DNA of 9,146 nt from JANXPZ01 sp034678345 (lineage in GTDB: Bacteria; Eisenbacteria; RBG-16-71-46). The notes below the pieces were generated by a model. The model did not search any database and was not told the DNA's origin. It saw nothing but the letters and a program-made list of their open reading frames with translations. The stretch's first letter is position 1. Each line of letters starts with the position of its first letter. The position numbers and the translations under genes were made by a program. This document shows, one piece after another, positions 1-7,530 of this stretch. Location of the stretch: assembly GCA_034678345.1 (NCBI GenBank), contig JAXDBZ010000275.1:1-9146 (forward strand), given 5' to 3'.

Positions 1-773
1 CACCCCGAGGCGCACCGAGCAGCCGTTCGAGCACCACGGACAGATCGTCACGTGCTGGCGCAGGTCCCAGGGCCGGGCCTTGAAGCGGTAGGGCAGCGCC
101 GTCAGCGCGCCGACCGGGCAGACCTCGATGCAGTTGCCGCACTGCTCGCAGGCCAGCGGCTGCCGGTCGAACGAGGAGATCTCGCTGTGCACGCCGCGCT
201 GGTGCACGGTGAGGGCGTCCTCGCCCATGACCTCGTCGCAGTAGCGGACGCAGCGGGTGCAGACGATGCAGCGGTTCGCCTCCTTCTTCACCACCGGACC
301 GAGGTCCTCGGAGACGAAGGTGCGCTTGGCGTCGGCCATGCGCGAGAAGTCGGCGCCGAAGGCGAAGGCCAGGTCCTGCAGCTGGCACTCGCCGCCCTCG
401 TCGCAGACCGGGCAGTCGAGCGGGTGGTTCACCAGCAGGAACTCCATCACGCCCTTGCGCGCCTTGACCGCCATCGGCGAGTCGGTGCGCACCGCCATGC
501 CCTCGCACACCGGCGTGGTGCAGCTGGTCTGCGGCTTGGGGTTCCAGGCGATCTCGGGGCTGCCGTCGGCGGCGAGCACCGGCTTGCCCTCGCGGTCCCG
601 CTTGGGCAGGCCGAGCTCCACCAGGCAGATGCGGCAGGCGCCCAGGGGCGGCAGCTTCTCGTGCGAGCAGAACACCGGGATGTGCACGCCGGCGACGCGG
701 GCGGCCTCGGTGACCAGCGTGCCGGCCGGGACCTCGACCGTGCGCCCGTCGATCGTGACCCGGACGAGGGCGC

Positions 774-777
<4 letters not shown>
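1..777 (-). CDS. nuoG: NADH-quinone oxidoreductase subunit G, N-terminal part (runs off left edge)
   Basis: Large iron-sulfur subunit of the complex I peripheral arm. It carries electrons from the FMN site in NuoF along a chain of clusters towards NuoB. The 259 visible codons are open. The 2Fe-2S ligands are C37, C48, C51 and C86. The His-ligated 4Fe-4S motif is H118-x3-C122-x2-C125-x5-C131. Two ferredoxin-like motifs follow, CIVCTRCVRYC (170-180) and CEQCGNCIEVCP (210-221). C246, C249 and C253 then begin the molybdopterin-oxidoreductase-type region. About 30 residues separate C51 from C86, longer than in E. coli-type NuoG and like the Thermus Nqo3 arrangement as I recall it. The ATG at 777 overlaps the nuoF stop (ATGA) and has GGAGGTGA just upstream, which fixes the start. 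The catalytically inactive C-terminal domains lie outside the window. Confidence 0.97.
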
Positions 778-2089
<1,312 letters not shown>

Positions 2090-2093
<4 letters not shown>

Positions 2094-2620
2094 GGCAGCG
2101 ACTCCAGCAGGCGGTCCACTGCCGCCTCGTCGAGGTTCTCGTGGAACTTCTCCTCGTTCACCTGCAGGCAGGGCCCGCCGCCGCAGGCGGCGAGGCACTC
2201 GACGCGGCGCAGGGTGAAGCGCCCGTCGGGCGTGGTCTCGCCGTGCCCGATGCCGAGCTTGCGGCTCAGGTGCGCGAAGATGCGGTCGGCGCCCATGAGC
2301 GAGCAGGACAGGGTCATGCACACCTGCAGGTGGTAGGTCCCCACCGGCTGCAGGTTGAACATGGTGTAGAAGGTGGCCACGCCGAAGACCTCGGTCTCGG
2401 GCAGCTCGGCCGTGCGCGCCACCAGCTTCAGGGCCTCGGGCGAGATCCAGCCCCACTGGCGCTGCGCCAGCCACAGCAGCGGCAGCGTGGCCGAGCGGCG
2501 GTTCGGGTAGTGGCGGAAGACCTCGGCCACCCTCTCGCGCAGGGCCTCGGGCCACTCGAGCGGGGCACCCGGACGCGCGTTCCGCGCGGGCGCCCCGGCG
2601 GCGACGGGACGGTCGCTCAT
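2090..2620 (-). CDS. nuoE: NADH-quinone oxidoreductase subunit E (24-kDa-type 2Fe-2S subunit)
   Basis: Thioredoxin-fold subunit of the NADH-input module. It holds the off-path 2Fe-2S cluster N1a next to NuoF. The protein is 176 residues. A helical N-terminal part (about 24-75) contains the family segment GWISPEAL. The ligands are C101 and C106 (CMTLSC) and C142 and C146 (CLAAC), with the family spacings of 5, 36 and 4. The conserved block VFGVATFYTMFNLQPVG is at 78-94. The first 20 residues are Ala/Pro/Arg-rich and look like a non-conserved tail. The ATG at 2620 overlaps the nuoD stop (ATGA) and is preceded by GAGGTGG with good spacing. The gene ends in a GTGA overlap with nuoF. Confidence 0.97.
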
Positions 2621-3795
2621 CGGTCCACCTCGCCCAGCACGATGTCGAGCGTGCCGATCGTGGTGATGAGGTCGGCCACCAGCCGGCCGCGCACCATCGG
2701 GTCGAAGGCCTGCAGGTTGGTGAAGGACGGCGAGCGCACCTTCATGCGCCAAGGCCGCGGCGAGCCGTCGGAGACGAAGTAGAAGCCCAGCTCGCCCTTG
2801 GGATTCTCGATCCCCAGGTAGGCCTCGCCGGCCGGCGGGAAGAAGCCGTGCGCCACGATCTTGAAGTGGTGGATGAGGGCCTCCATCGAGGTCTTCACCA
2901 GCTCCTTCGGCGGCAGCACGTACTTGTAGTCGCGCAGGCGGTAGTCGCCCGGGCCGATCTCGCGCAACCGGGCAATCGCCTGCCGGCAGATGCGGATGGA
3001 CTGGCGCATCTCCTCGAAGCGCACCAGGTAGCGGTCGAAGGCGTCGCCGTTCGTGCCGAGCGGCACGTCGAACTCGTACTCGTCGTAGCCGCCGTAGGGC
3101 ATGTCGCGGCGCAGGTCCCAGTCCACGCCCGAGCCGCGGGCCACCGGACCGGTGATGCCCAGGGCGAGGGCGTCCTGCTTCGACAGCAGGGCCACGCCCT
3201 TCGTGCGCGCCAGCCAGATCGGATTGCCGGTGACGAGCCTCTCGTACTCCGCCAGGTGGCCGGGCATCGTGTCGAGGAACGCGGACAGGCGGTCGAGGAA
3301 GTCCGCCGGCAGGTCCATCGCCAGGCCGCCCACCCGGAAGTAGGTGGCGGTCATGCGGGCGCCGCACACCTCGTCGTAGAGGGTGAGGATCCGCTCGCGC
3401 TCGCGGAAGGCGTAGAAGAAGACGGTCACCGCGCCCACGTCCATGACGTGCGTGCCGAACCACACCAGGTGCGAGGCCAGCCGCGTCATCTCGGTGAGCA
3501 TGACGCGCGCGTGCACCGCGCGGGGCGGCGGCGTGATGCCCAGCAGCTTCTCGACCGCCAGGCAGAAGGCCAGGTTGTTCGACATGGGGGCCAGGTAGTC
3601 CATCCGGTCGGTCATCGGGATGGACTGCGTGTACGTCTTGTACTCGGCCTGCTTCTCCATGCCGGTGTGCAGGTAGCCGAGGACCGGCTGGGCGCGGAGG
3701 ATGGTCTCGCCGTCCAGCTCGACGGCCACCCGCATCACCCCGTGCGTCGCGGGGTGCTGGGGGCCTATGTTCAGGGTCATCGTCTCACTGCGCAC
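2617..3795 (-). CDS. nuoD: NADH-quinone oxidoreductase subunit D (49-kDa-type subunit)
   Basis: Subunit at the arm junction that, with NuoB, forms the quinone-reduction pocket. It is related to [NiFe]-hydrogenase large subunits but lacks the metal ligands. The protein is 392 residues and intact. The N-terminal signature GPQHPATHG is at 11-19. H18 and Y67 (in RMDYL) correspond to the quinone head-group-binding His and Tyr of Thermus Nqo4, with the same spacing of 49. Two starts are possible. A GTG at 3795 gives an N-terminus MRSETMTLNIG, like many NuoD proteins, has an AAGAAGG-type site upstream, and overlaps the nuoC end by 11 nt. An ATG at 3780 starts 4 nt after the nuoC stop with a weaker site. 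I prefer the GTG, but either could be right. NuoD is a separate gene here, not fused to NuoC. Confidence 0.96.
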   Translation of the reverse strand: MRSETMTLNIGPQHPATHGVMRVAVELDGETILRAQPVLGYLHTGMEKQAEYKTYTQSIPMTDRMDYLAPMSNNLAFCLAVEKLLGITPPPRAVHARVMLTEMTRLASHLVWFGTHVMDVGAVTVFFYAFRERERILTLYDEVCGARMTATYFRVGGLAMDLPADFLDRLSAFLDTMPGHLAEYERLVTGNPIWLARTKGVALLSKQDALALGITGPVARGSGVDWDLRRDMPYGGYDEYEFDVPLGTNGDAFDRYLVRFEEMRQSIRICRQAIARLREIGPGDYRLRDYKYVLPPKELVKTSMEALIHHFKIVAHGFFPPAGEAYLGIENPKGELGFYFVSDGSPRPWRMKVRSPSFTNLQAFDPMVRGRLVADLITTIGTLDIVLGEVDR

Positions 3796-4351
3796 GGTAT
3801 CGGACCTTCTTCGGAGCCAGCTTCTTCAGGCCGGGGTCGGGCTTCGTGCGCCCCGGCGTGTTGTGGGTGAACGCGACCTCCTCGTAGCCCAGCGGCGAGT
3901 CCTTGCGCAGCGGCCAGCCCACCCAGCCCTCCGGCAGCAGGATGCGGGTCAGGTTCGGGTGGCCGGTGAACTCGATGCCGTAGAAGTCGTAGGTCTCGCG
4001 CTCGAGGAAGTCCGCCGTGGGCCAGATGCCCGTCACTGTCGGCACCCGCGGGCTCTCCTCGCCCACCGCGACCTTGAGGGTCAGGCGCACGCGGCGCGAC
4101 AGCGAGAGCAGCCCGTAGACGACCTCGAAGCGCGGCACGCGCGGCAGCCAGTCCACGCCCGCGATCCACGACAGCATGGCGAAGTCCAGCTCGGGATCGT
4201 CACGCAGGAACGTGCACACCTCGAGCAGGTGGTCGGCCGGCACGTGGAGCGTGTGGTCGCGCACGGCCTCGCCGCTCTGGCGGCGGAAGGCCACGCCGGG
4301 GAAGCGCTCGCGCAGCCGCTCCTCGATGCGCTCCGGGGTGAGCGGGATCAC
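3785..4351 (-). CDS. nuoC: NADH-quinone oxidoreductase subunit C (30-kDa-type subunit)
   Basis: Scaffold subunit of the hydrophilic arm that binds next to NuoD and NuoB; it has no cofactor. The protein is 188 residues. The family signature sits at about 117-139 (ERETYDFYGIEFTGHPNLTR and what follows), then the conserved WVGWPLRKD at 143-151. After it comes a basic tail of about 35 residues ending in KKVRYRAQ. The GTG start at 4351 overlaps the nuoB stop as GTGA and is preceded by AAGAAGGGGGG, a usable ribosome site. The frame is open further upstream to 4576, but that stretch only shadows nuoB. Confidence 0.95.
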   Translation of the reverse strand: MIPLTPERIEERLRERFPGVAFRRQSGEAVRDHTLHVPADHLLEVCTFLRDDPELDFAMLSWIAGVDWLPRVPRFEVVYGLLSLSRRVRLTLKVAVGEESPRVPTVTGIWPTADFLERETYDFYGIEFTGHPNLTRILLPEGWVGWPLRKDSPLGYEEVAFTHNTPGRTKPDPGLKKLAPKKVRYRAQ

Positions 4352-4959
4352 GAGCCCCCCTTCTTCCGGCGCTTCCGCACCAGCGGCCCCAGCTCGACGC
4401 CCGAGGCCAGGATCTTCTCCTGCAGCTTGATGAGGCCGTAGATGAGCGCCTCGGGGCGCGGCGGGCAGCCGGGCACGTAGACGTCCACCGGCAGGATCTT
4501 GTCCACGCCCTGGAGGATCGCGTAGTTGTTGAAGATGCCGCCGCTCGAGGCGCACGCGCCCATGGCGATCGCCCACTTCGGATCCGGCATCTGGTCGTAG
4601 AGGCGGCGCAGCGGCGGCGCCATGCGCAGGCTCACGCGCCCGGCGACGATGAGCAGGTCGGACTGGCGCGGCGAGGGACGCATGACCTCGGCGCCCAGCC
4701 GCGAGACGTCGAAGCCCGGTCCGAGGTAGGACATCATCTCGATGGCGCAGCAGGCCAGCCCCGAGCCGAGCGGCCAGATCGAGTTGGCGCGCGACTGGTT
4801 CACCGCCCAGCCGATGAGGTTCTCGGCCCGCGCGAAGAACAGGCTACGCCGCAGCTCCTCGGGCACCTCGGCGTCCATGTCCGAGGTGCGCGGCGGTACC
4901 GGCGGCGGCCCCAAGATGCGCAGGGGATCGTCGTCCATAGGGTTCCGGTGCCCGGTCAC
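4348..4959 (-). CDS. nuoB: NADH-quinone oxidoreductase subunit B (PSST-type subunit, cluster N2)
   Basis: Carries 4Fe-4S cluster N2, the last cluster before quinone. Numbered from the GTG at 4959 the protein is 203 residues. The ligands are the adjacent C70 and C71 (GLACCAIEMM), C136 (MGACASSGG) and C165 (VPGCPPRPE); the spacings of 65 and 29 equal those of Thermus Nqo6. The GTG at 4959 has a clear GGGAGGG site 5 nt upstream. An ATG at 4938 would give a protein 7 residues shorter but has no good site, so the GTG is preferred. The first 30 or so residues are Pro/Asp-rich and not conserved. The Lys/Arg-rich C-terminus (RKRRKKGGS) overlaps the nuoC start. The gap from nuoA is 31 bp. Confidence 0.96.
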   Translation of the reverse strand: MTGHRNPMDDDPLRILGPPPVPPRTSDMDAEVPEELRRSLFFARAENLIGWAVNQSRANSIWPLGSGLACCAIEMMSYLGPGFDVSRLGAEVMRPSPRQSDLLIVAGRVSLRMAPPLRRLYDQMPDPKWAIAMGACASSGGIFNNYAILQGVDKILPVDVYVPGCPPRPEALIYGLIKLQEKILASGVELGPLVRKRRKKGGS

Positions 4960-4990
4960 GACGCCCTCCCGGCCGGCCCGCCCGTCACGC

Positions 4991-5344
4991 TCAGTCCCAT
5001 TCCAGCGCCTTCGCCTTGAGGAGGTACAGGTAACCGACGAACAGGATGACGATGAACAGCGCCATCTCGATCAGCCCGTAGAGCCCGAGCTGCCGGAAGG
5101 CGACGGCCCACGGGTAGAGGAAGACCGCTTCGATGTCGAACAGGATGAAGAGCACGGCGACCAGGTAGAAACGGACGTGGAACCGCGTCCGCGCGTCCCC
5201 GACCGGGTCCACGCCGCTCTCGTAGGGCATGTTCTTGGCGGGGCTGCGCCGCAGCGGCACCACGAAGGTGGAGACGAGGATCACCAGCACGACGAACGCC
5301 ACCGCGAACAGCAGCGCGATCAGGATGGGCAGATACTCGGTCAC
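4991..5344 (-). CDS. nuoA: NADH-quinone oxidoreductase subunit A (small membrane subunit)
   Basis: Small membrane subunit at the base of the complex I peripheral arm, near the quinone channel. The protein is 117 residues, normal for the family. Three hydrophobic helices can be seen at about 5-30, 60-80 and 88-110. The loop between the first two contains the conserved YESGVDPVGDAR (41-52), and the second helix has the FDIEAVFLYPW block (69-79) with conserved acidic D70 and E72. The start is the GTG at 5344, with a weak GGCGGGGA site just upstream. It lies 39 bp after the etfA stop on the same strand and is the first true nuo gene of the cluster. Confidence 0.96.
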   Translation of the reverse strand: MTEYLPILIALLFAVAFVVLVILVSTFVVPLRRSPAKNMPYESGVDPVGDARTRFHVRFYLVAVLFILFDIEAVFLYPWAVAFRQLGLYGLIEMALFIVILFVGYLYLLKAKALEWD

Positions 5345-5383
5345 TCGTCCCCGCCGTTCGCTCCCGGTCCGCGTGGACGCGGA

Positions 5384-6361
5384 TCAGGCGCGCGTCTGGA
5401 TCCCCTTCACCGCTTCCGTCAGCGCCGGCACGACCTCGAACAGGTCGCCGACGATCCCGTAGTCCGCCACCTTGAAGATGGGCGCCTCCGGGTCCTTGTT
5501 GACCGCCACGATGCAGCGCGACGACATCATCCCGGCCAGGTGCTGGATCGCGCCGGAGATGCCCACCGCCACGTACAGCCTGGGCGAGACCGTCTTGCCG
5601 GTCTGCCCCACCTGCTCGGCGTGCGGCCGCCAGCCCGCGTCCACCACCGGACGCGAGGCGCCGACGCTGCCGCCCAGCGCGGCCGCCAGGGCCTCGACGA
5701 CCGGGAAGTGCTCCGGCCCCTTGAGGCCGCGACCGCCCGAGACGATCACCTCCGCCTCGGTCAGGTCCACCTTGCCCGCCGCCGCCGCGGTCACGCGCCG
5801 CACCCGCGCGCGCGGCGCCGCGGCGTCGAAGTCCACCGCCAGCGGCTCGACCGCGGCCGCGCGCCCCGGCTGCGCCACCGGCTCGAACGCCTTGGGTCGC
5901 AGCGAGGCCAGCGCCGGGGCCTGCGGGAAGGCGACCCGCTGGATGGCCTTGCCGGCGAAGACCGGACGCGAGGCCACCAGCCGCCCGCCCTCGACCGCCA
6001 GGGCGGTGCACTCGGTGGCCAGACCGGCGCCGAGCCGCGCCGCCACCCGCGGGGCCAGGTCCCGGCCCATGGTCGAGGCGGCGAACAGCACAGCGGCCGG
6101 CTTCAGCTCGCGGGCGGCGGCGGCCACGGCGGCGGCGTAGCCGGCCGGGTCGTAGAGCGCGAAGTCGGGGTGCGCCGCCAGCAGCACGCGGTCGGCGCCC
6201 GCCTCGCCCAGGGCGGCCAGGCCGGGATCGGCCGCGGCCGGGCAGACGCCCACGACCGGCCCGCCCAGCGCCGCGGCCAGGCGCACGGCCTCGCCCAGCG
6301 CCTCGCGGCTCACCGCGCGCACCTGCCCGTCGCGCTGCTCGACGAAGACCAGGATGCTCAT
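5384..6361 (-). CDS. etfA: Electron transfer flavoprotein, alpha subunit
   Basis: FAD-binding subunit of ETF, a soluble heterodimer that accepts electrons from acyl-CoA and related dehydrogenases and usually delivers them to ETF:quinone oxidoreductase. The protein is 325 residues. The N-terminal ETF domain (about 1-195) starts MSILVFVEQ. The C-terminal FAD domain has GGRGLKG (209-215), VGASRP (233-238), QVGQTGK (250-256), the signature ISGAIQH (268-274), NKDPEAPIF (288-296) and ADYGIVGDLF (299-308), so all FAD contacts known from the family appear present. The ATG at 6361 is preceded by GGGGAG and starts 13 bp after the etfB stop. An in-frame start 11 codons upstream would overlap etfB and adds no conserved residues, so it is rejected. 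Confidence 0.96.
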   Translation of the reverse strand: MSILVFVEQRDGQVRAVSREALGEAVRLAAALGGPVVGVCPAAADPGLAALGEAGADRVLLAAHPDFALYDPAGYAAAVAAAARELKPAAVLFAASTMGRDLAPRVAARLGAGLATECTALAVEGGRLVASRPVFAGKAIQRVAFPQAPALASLRPKAFEPVAQPGRAAAVEPLAVDFDAAAPRARVRRVTAAAAGKVDLTEAEVIVSGGRGLKGPEHFPVVEALAAALGGSVGASRPVVDAGWRPHAEQVGQTGKTVSPRLYVAVGISGAIQHLAGMMSSRCIVAVNKDPEAPIFKVADYGIVGDLFEVVPALTEAVKGIQTRA

Positions 6362-6374
6362 CCGGCTCTCCCCA

Positions 6375-7127
6375 TCACAGGACCTGCGCCTCATCGCGCA
6401 GGGCCTTCACCAGCTCCGGCACCGCCGCCGCGCCCTGCCCGACGATGCGGCCCGCGGGCCGTGCCGGCGGCAGCTCGAGCGCGACGACTTCGAGGGCCGG
6501 CGCGCCCAGCTCGGCGGGCCGCTCCTCGATCGTCTTCTTCTTGGCCGCCATGCGGCCCTTGAGCGAGGCGTAGCGGGGCTCGTTCAGCCCCTTCTCGGCG
6601 GTGATCACGACGGGCAGCGGCACCTCCACCACCTCGCGGCCCACCTCGACCTCGCGCTCCACCGTGACGCGCCCGTCGGCCAGGGCGAAGGTCGCGGCCA
6701 CCGTCGCGCAGGGCAGCCCCAGCAGTTCCGCCACCATGGGCCCCACCTGCGCCTGGTCGTCGTCCACCGCCTGCTTGCCGAACCAGACGAGGTCCGCCTT
6801 CAGCCCGCCGATCTCCGCCGCCAGAGCGCGCGCCAGCGCGAGCGGGTCGGGGGCGACGACGTCGGTGCGGAGGTGAACGGCGCGGTCGGCGCCGAGCGCG
6901 AGCACCTCGCGCAGCGCGGTCGGGACCGAGGCCCCGCCGACGGAGACGGCCACGATCTCGCCGCCCCCCTGCTGCTCGCGCACGCGCAGCGCCTGCTCCA
7001 CCGCGTACTCGTCGTAGGGATTGAGCACCCAGGTGACCCCGGCCGGGTCGAAGTTCCGGCCGTCGGCCGCCACCTTGACGCGGGTCTCGGTGTCGGGCAC
7101 CTGCTTGACGCAGACCACCTGGATCAC
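6375..7127 (-). CDS. etfB: Electron transfer flavoprotein, beta subunit
   Basis: Partner of EtfA; in the canonical group it binds AMP structurally and docks dehydrogenases. From the GTG at 7127 it is 250 residues. Motifs are CVKQVPDTE (6-14), NPYDEYA (36-42), GADRAV (79-84), GKQAVDDDQAQVG (117-129), the recognition-loop block LNEPRYASL (181-189) and KKK (196-198). GKQAVDDD and LNEPRY match the non-bifurcating mitochondrial/proteobacterial ETF group rather than bifurcating FixA-type ETFs. Two GTGs compete, at 7133 and 7127. The one at 7127 has a GAGG 5 nt upstream and gives the family-length N-terminus MIQVVCVKQ, so it is chosen; the other would add two residues. This is the first gene of the apparent etfBA-nuo operon. 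Confidence 0.95.
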   Translation of the reverse strand: MIQVVCVKQVPDTETRVKVAADGRNFDPAGVTWVLNPYDEYAVEQALRVREQQGGGEIVAVSVGGASVPTALREVLALGADRAVHLRTDVVAPDPLALARALAAEIGGLKADLVWFGKQAVDDDQAQVGPMVAELLGLPCATVAATFALADGRVTVEREVEVGREVVEVPLPVVITAEKGLNEPRYASLKGRMAAKKKTIEERPAELGAPALEVVALELPPARPAGRIVGQGAAAVPELVKALRDEAQVL

Positions 7128-7143
7128 ACGCACCTCGGGGACC

Positions 7144-7169
7144 GTCCGGCCGCGGGGCTACGCCCGGAC
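7144..7169 (-). promoter_or_regulatory. Short inverted repeat just upstream of etfB
   Basis: GTCCGG (7144-7149) and CCGGAC (7164-7169) are perfect 6-bp arms around a GC-rich 14-nt centre. The repeat ends 17 bp before the preferred etfB start and would fold in the etfB leader. In DNA this GC-rich it could be chance, so it is only a weak candidate for a leader structure or operator half-sites. Confidence 0.25.
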
Positions 7170-7188
7170 TGCTTGCCGTCACGATGCA

Positions 7189-7211
7189 GCCCGGCGCTCA
7201 CGGCGCCGGGC
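7189..7211 (-). promoter_or_regulatory. Perfect 9-bp hairpin in the etfB leader (candidate operator or RNA structure)
   Basis: GCCCGGCGC (7189-7197) and GCGCCGGGC (7203-7211) pair perfectly around a 5-nt centre, TCACG on the plus strand and CGTGA on the minus strand. It lies downstream of the proposed etfB promoter and about 60 bp before the gene, so it would be in the 5' leader. There is no U-tract, so it is not a standard intrinsic terminator. It could be a dimeric operator for the neighbouring regulator or an mRNA structure. The fold is seen directly; the role is inferred. Confidence 0.45.
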
Positions 7212-7234
7212 CCACACAATCCACTCCGGCCCGC

Positions 7235-7264
7235 AGTGTGCCCGCCCGCGCCGCCGAGTGTCAA
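7235..7264 (-). promoter_or_regulatory. Candidate sigma-70 promoter for the etfBA-nuo operon
   Basis: On the minus strand a perfect -35 box TTGACA (7264-7259) is followed after 18 bp by CACACT (7240-7235), which keeps the A2 and T6 of a -10 box. Transcription would begin near 7228 and give a leader of about 100 nt before etfB. A perfect -35 is notable in DNA this GC-rich, but the -10 matches only 3 of 6 bases. No other reasonable promoter was seen between this point and etfB. Confidence 0.4.
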
Positions 7265-7330
7265 GGCAGCGGGCCGGGTCGCGCCGCGGCCCCGGCGACG
7301 ACGGAGCGATGGGCACGCGGCATCGAATTC

Positions 7331-7360
7331 TTGACGCTCGCCGCGCGGCCGTGCGAACAT
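7331..7360 (+). promoter_or_regulatory. Candidate sigma-70 promoter for the XRE-cupin regulator
   Basis: TTGACG (7331-7336) is followed after 18 bp by GAACAT (7355-7360), which keeps A2, A5 and T6 of a -10 box. The site is preceded by the locally AT-richer ATCGAATTC. Transcription would start near 7367 and leave a leader of about 160 nt before the regulator ATG at 7531. It diverges from the etfB promoter, with about 66 bp between the two -35 boxes, so one bound protein could affect both. Confidence 0.4.
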
Positions 7361-7429
7361 CGTGGTCTGGGAGTTGGTCGCTCGCTGGCCCCCGGTGGCC
7401 GTCCCGGCAGGGCGGGGTTCCGCGTACCC

Positions 7430-7483
7430 GCCGAGCAGGCGAGCGCCCCGGCGCTTCGCTCCCCCTTCCGCGGGCTGCTCGGC
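7430..7483 (+). promoter_or_regulatory. Nested inverted repeats in the regulator leader
   Basis: The outer arms GCCGAGCAG (7430-7438) and CTGCTCGGC (7475-7483) are perfect 9-bp complements. Inside them sits a second palindrome, AGCGCC (7442-7447) with GGCGCT (7450-7455), with a 2-bp centre. Together they could form a branched RNA structure in the long 5' leader or mark protein-binding sites. The pairing is visible; the function is inferred. Confidence 0.35.
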
Positions 7484-7509
7484 CATGCTCCTCCCCTTCG
7501 CCGCGGGCT
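7459..7509 (+). repeat. Imperfect direct repeat upstream of the regulator gene
   Basis: CTCCCCCTTCCGCGGGCT (7459-7476) recurs as CTCCCCTTCGCCGCGGGCT (7491-7509). The copies differ by small indels and are offset by about 32-33 bp, close to three helical turns. They end about 20 bp before the ATG and overlap the outer inverted repeat. A tandem operator for autoregulation is one reading; local duplication with no function is another. Confidence 0.45.
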
Positions 7510-7516
7510 CCCGGAT

Positions 7517-7523
7517 GGGGAGG
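7517..7523 (+). promoter_or_regulatory. Strong ribosome binding site fixing the regulator start
   Basis: GGGGAGG lies 7 nt before the ATG at 7531 and decides the start within a frame that stays open back to 7021. The GGGG can pair with CCCC at 7525-7528 around AGGT, and CCGGATG occurs on both sides (7511-7517 and 7527-7533), so partial masking of this site in mRNA is possible. Confidence 0.7.
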
Positions 7524-7530
7524 TCCCCGG

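Noticed and set aside
4742..6562. 606-codon plus-strand open frame opposite nuoB, nuoA and etfA
   Set aside because: Spans three well-supported minus-strand genes and their gaps; Arg/His/Gln-rich with no domain. Stop-free antisense frames are expected at this GC content.
5384..7127. Electron-bifurcating (FixAB-type) ETF
   Set aside because: EtfB has GKQAVDDD and LNEPRY as in canonical ETFs, and no fixC/fixX or bifurcating partner gene is adjacent in the window.
7124..7486. Small minus-strand gene upstream of etfB
   Set aside because: The 120-codon open frame overlaps the etfB start and both promoter candidates; its composition is low-complexity and no ribosome site or domain was seen.
7021..7530. 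Upstream extension of the regulator reading frame to 7021
   Set aside because: It would overlap the start of etfB and cover the control region; the encoded peptide is Arg/Pro/Ala-rich without similarity. The ATG at 7531 has a strong ribosome site and directly precedes the HTH domain.
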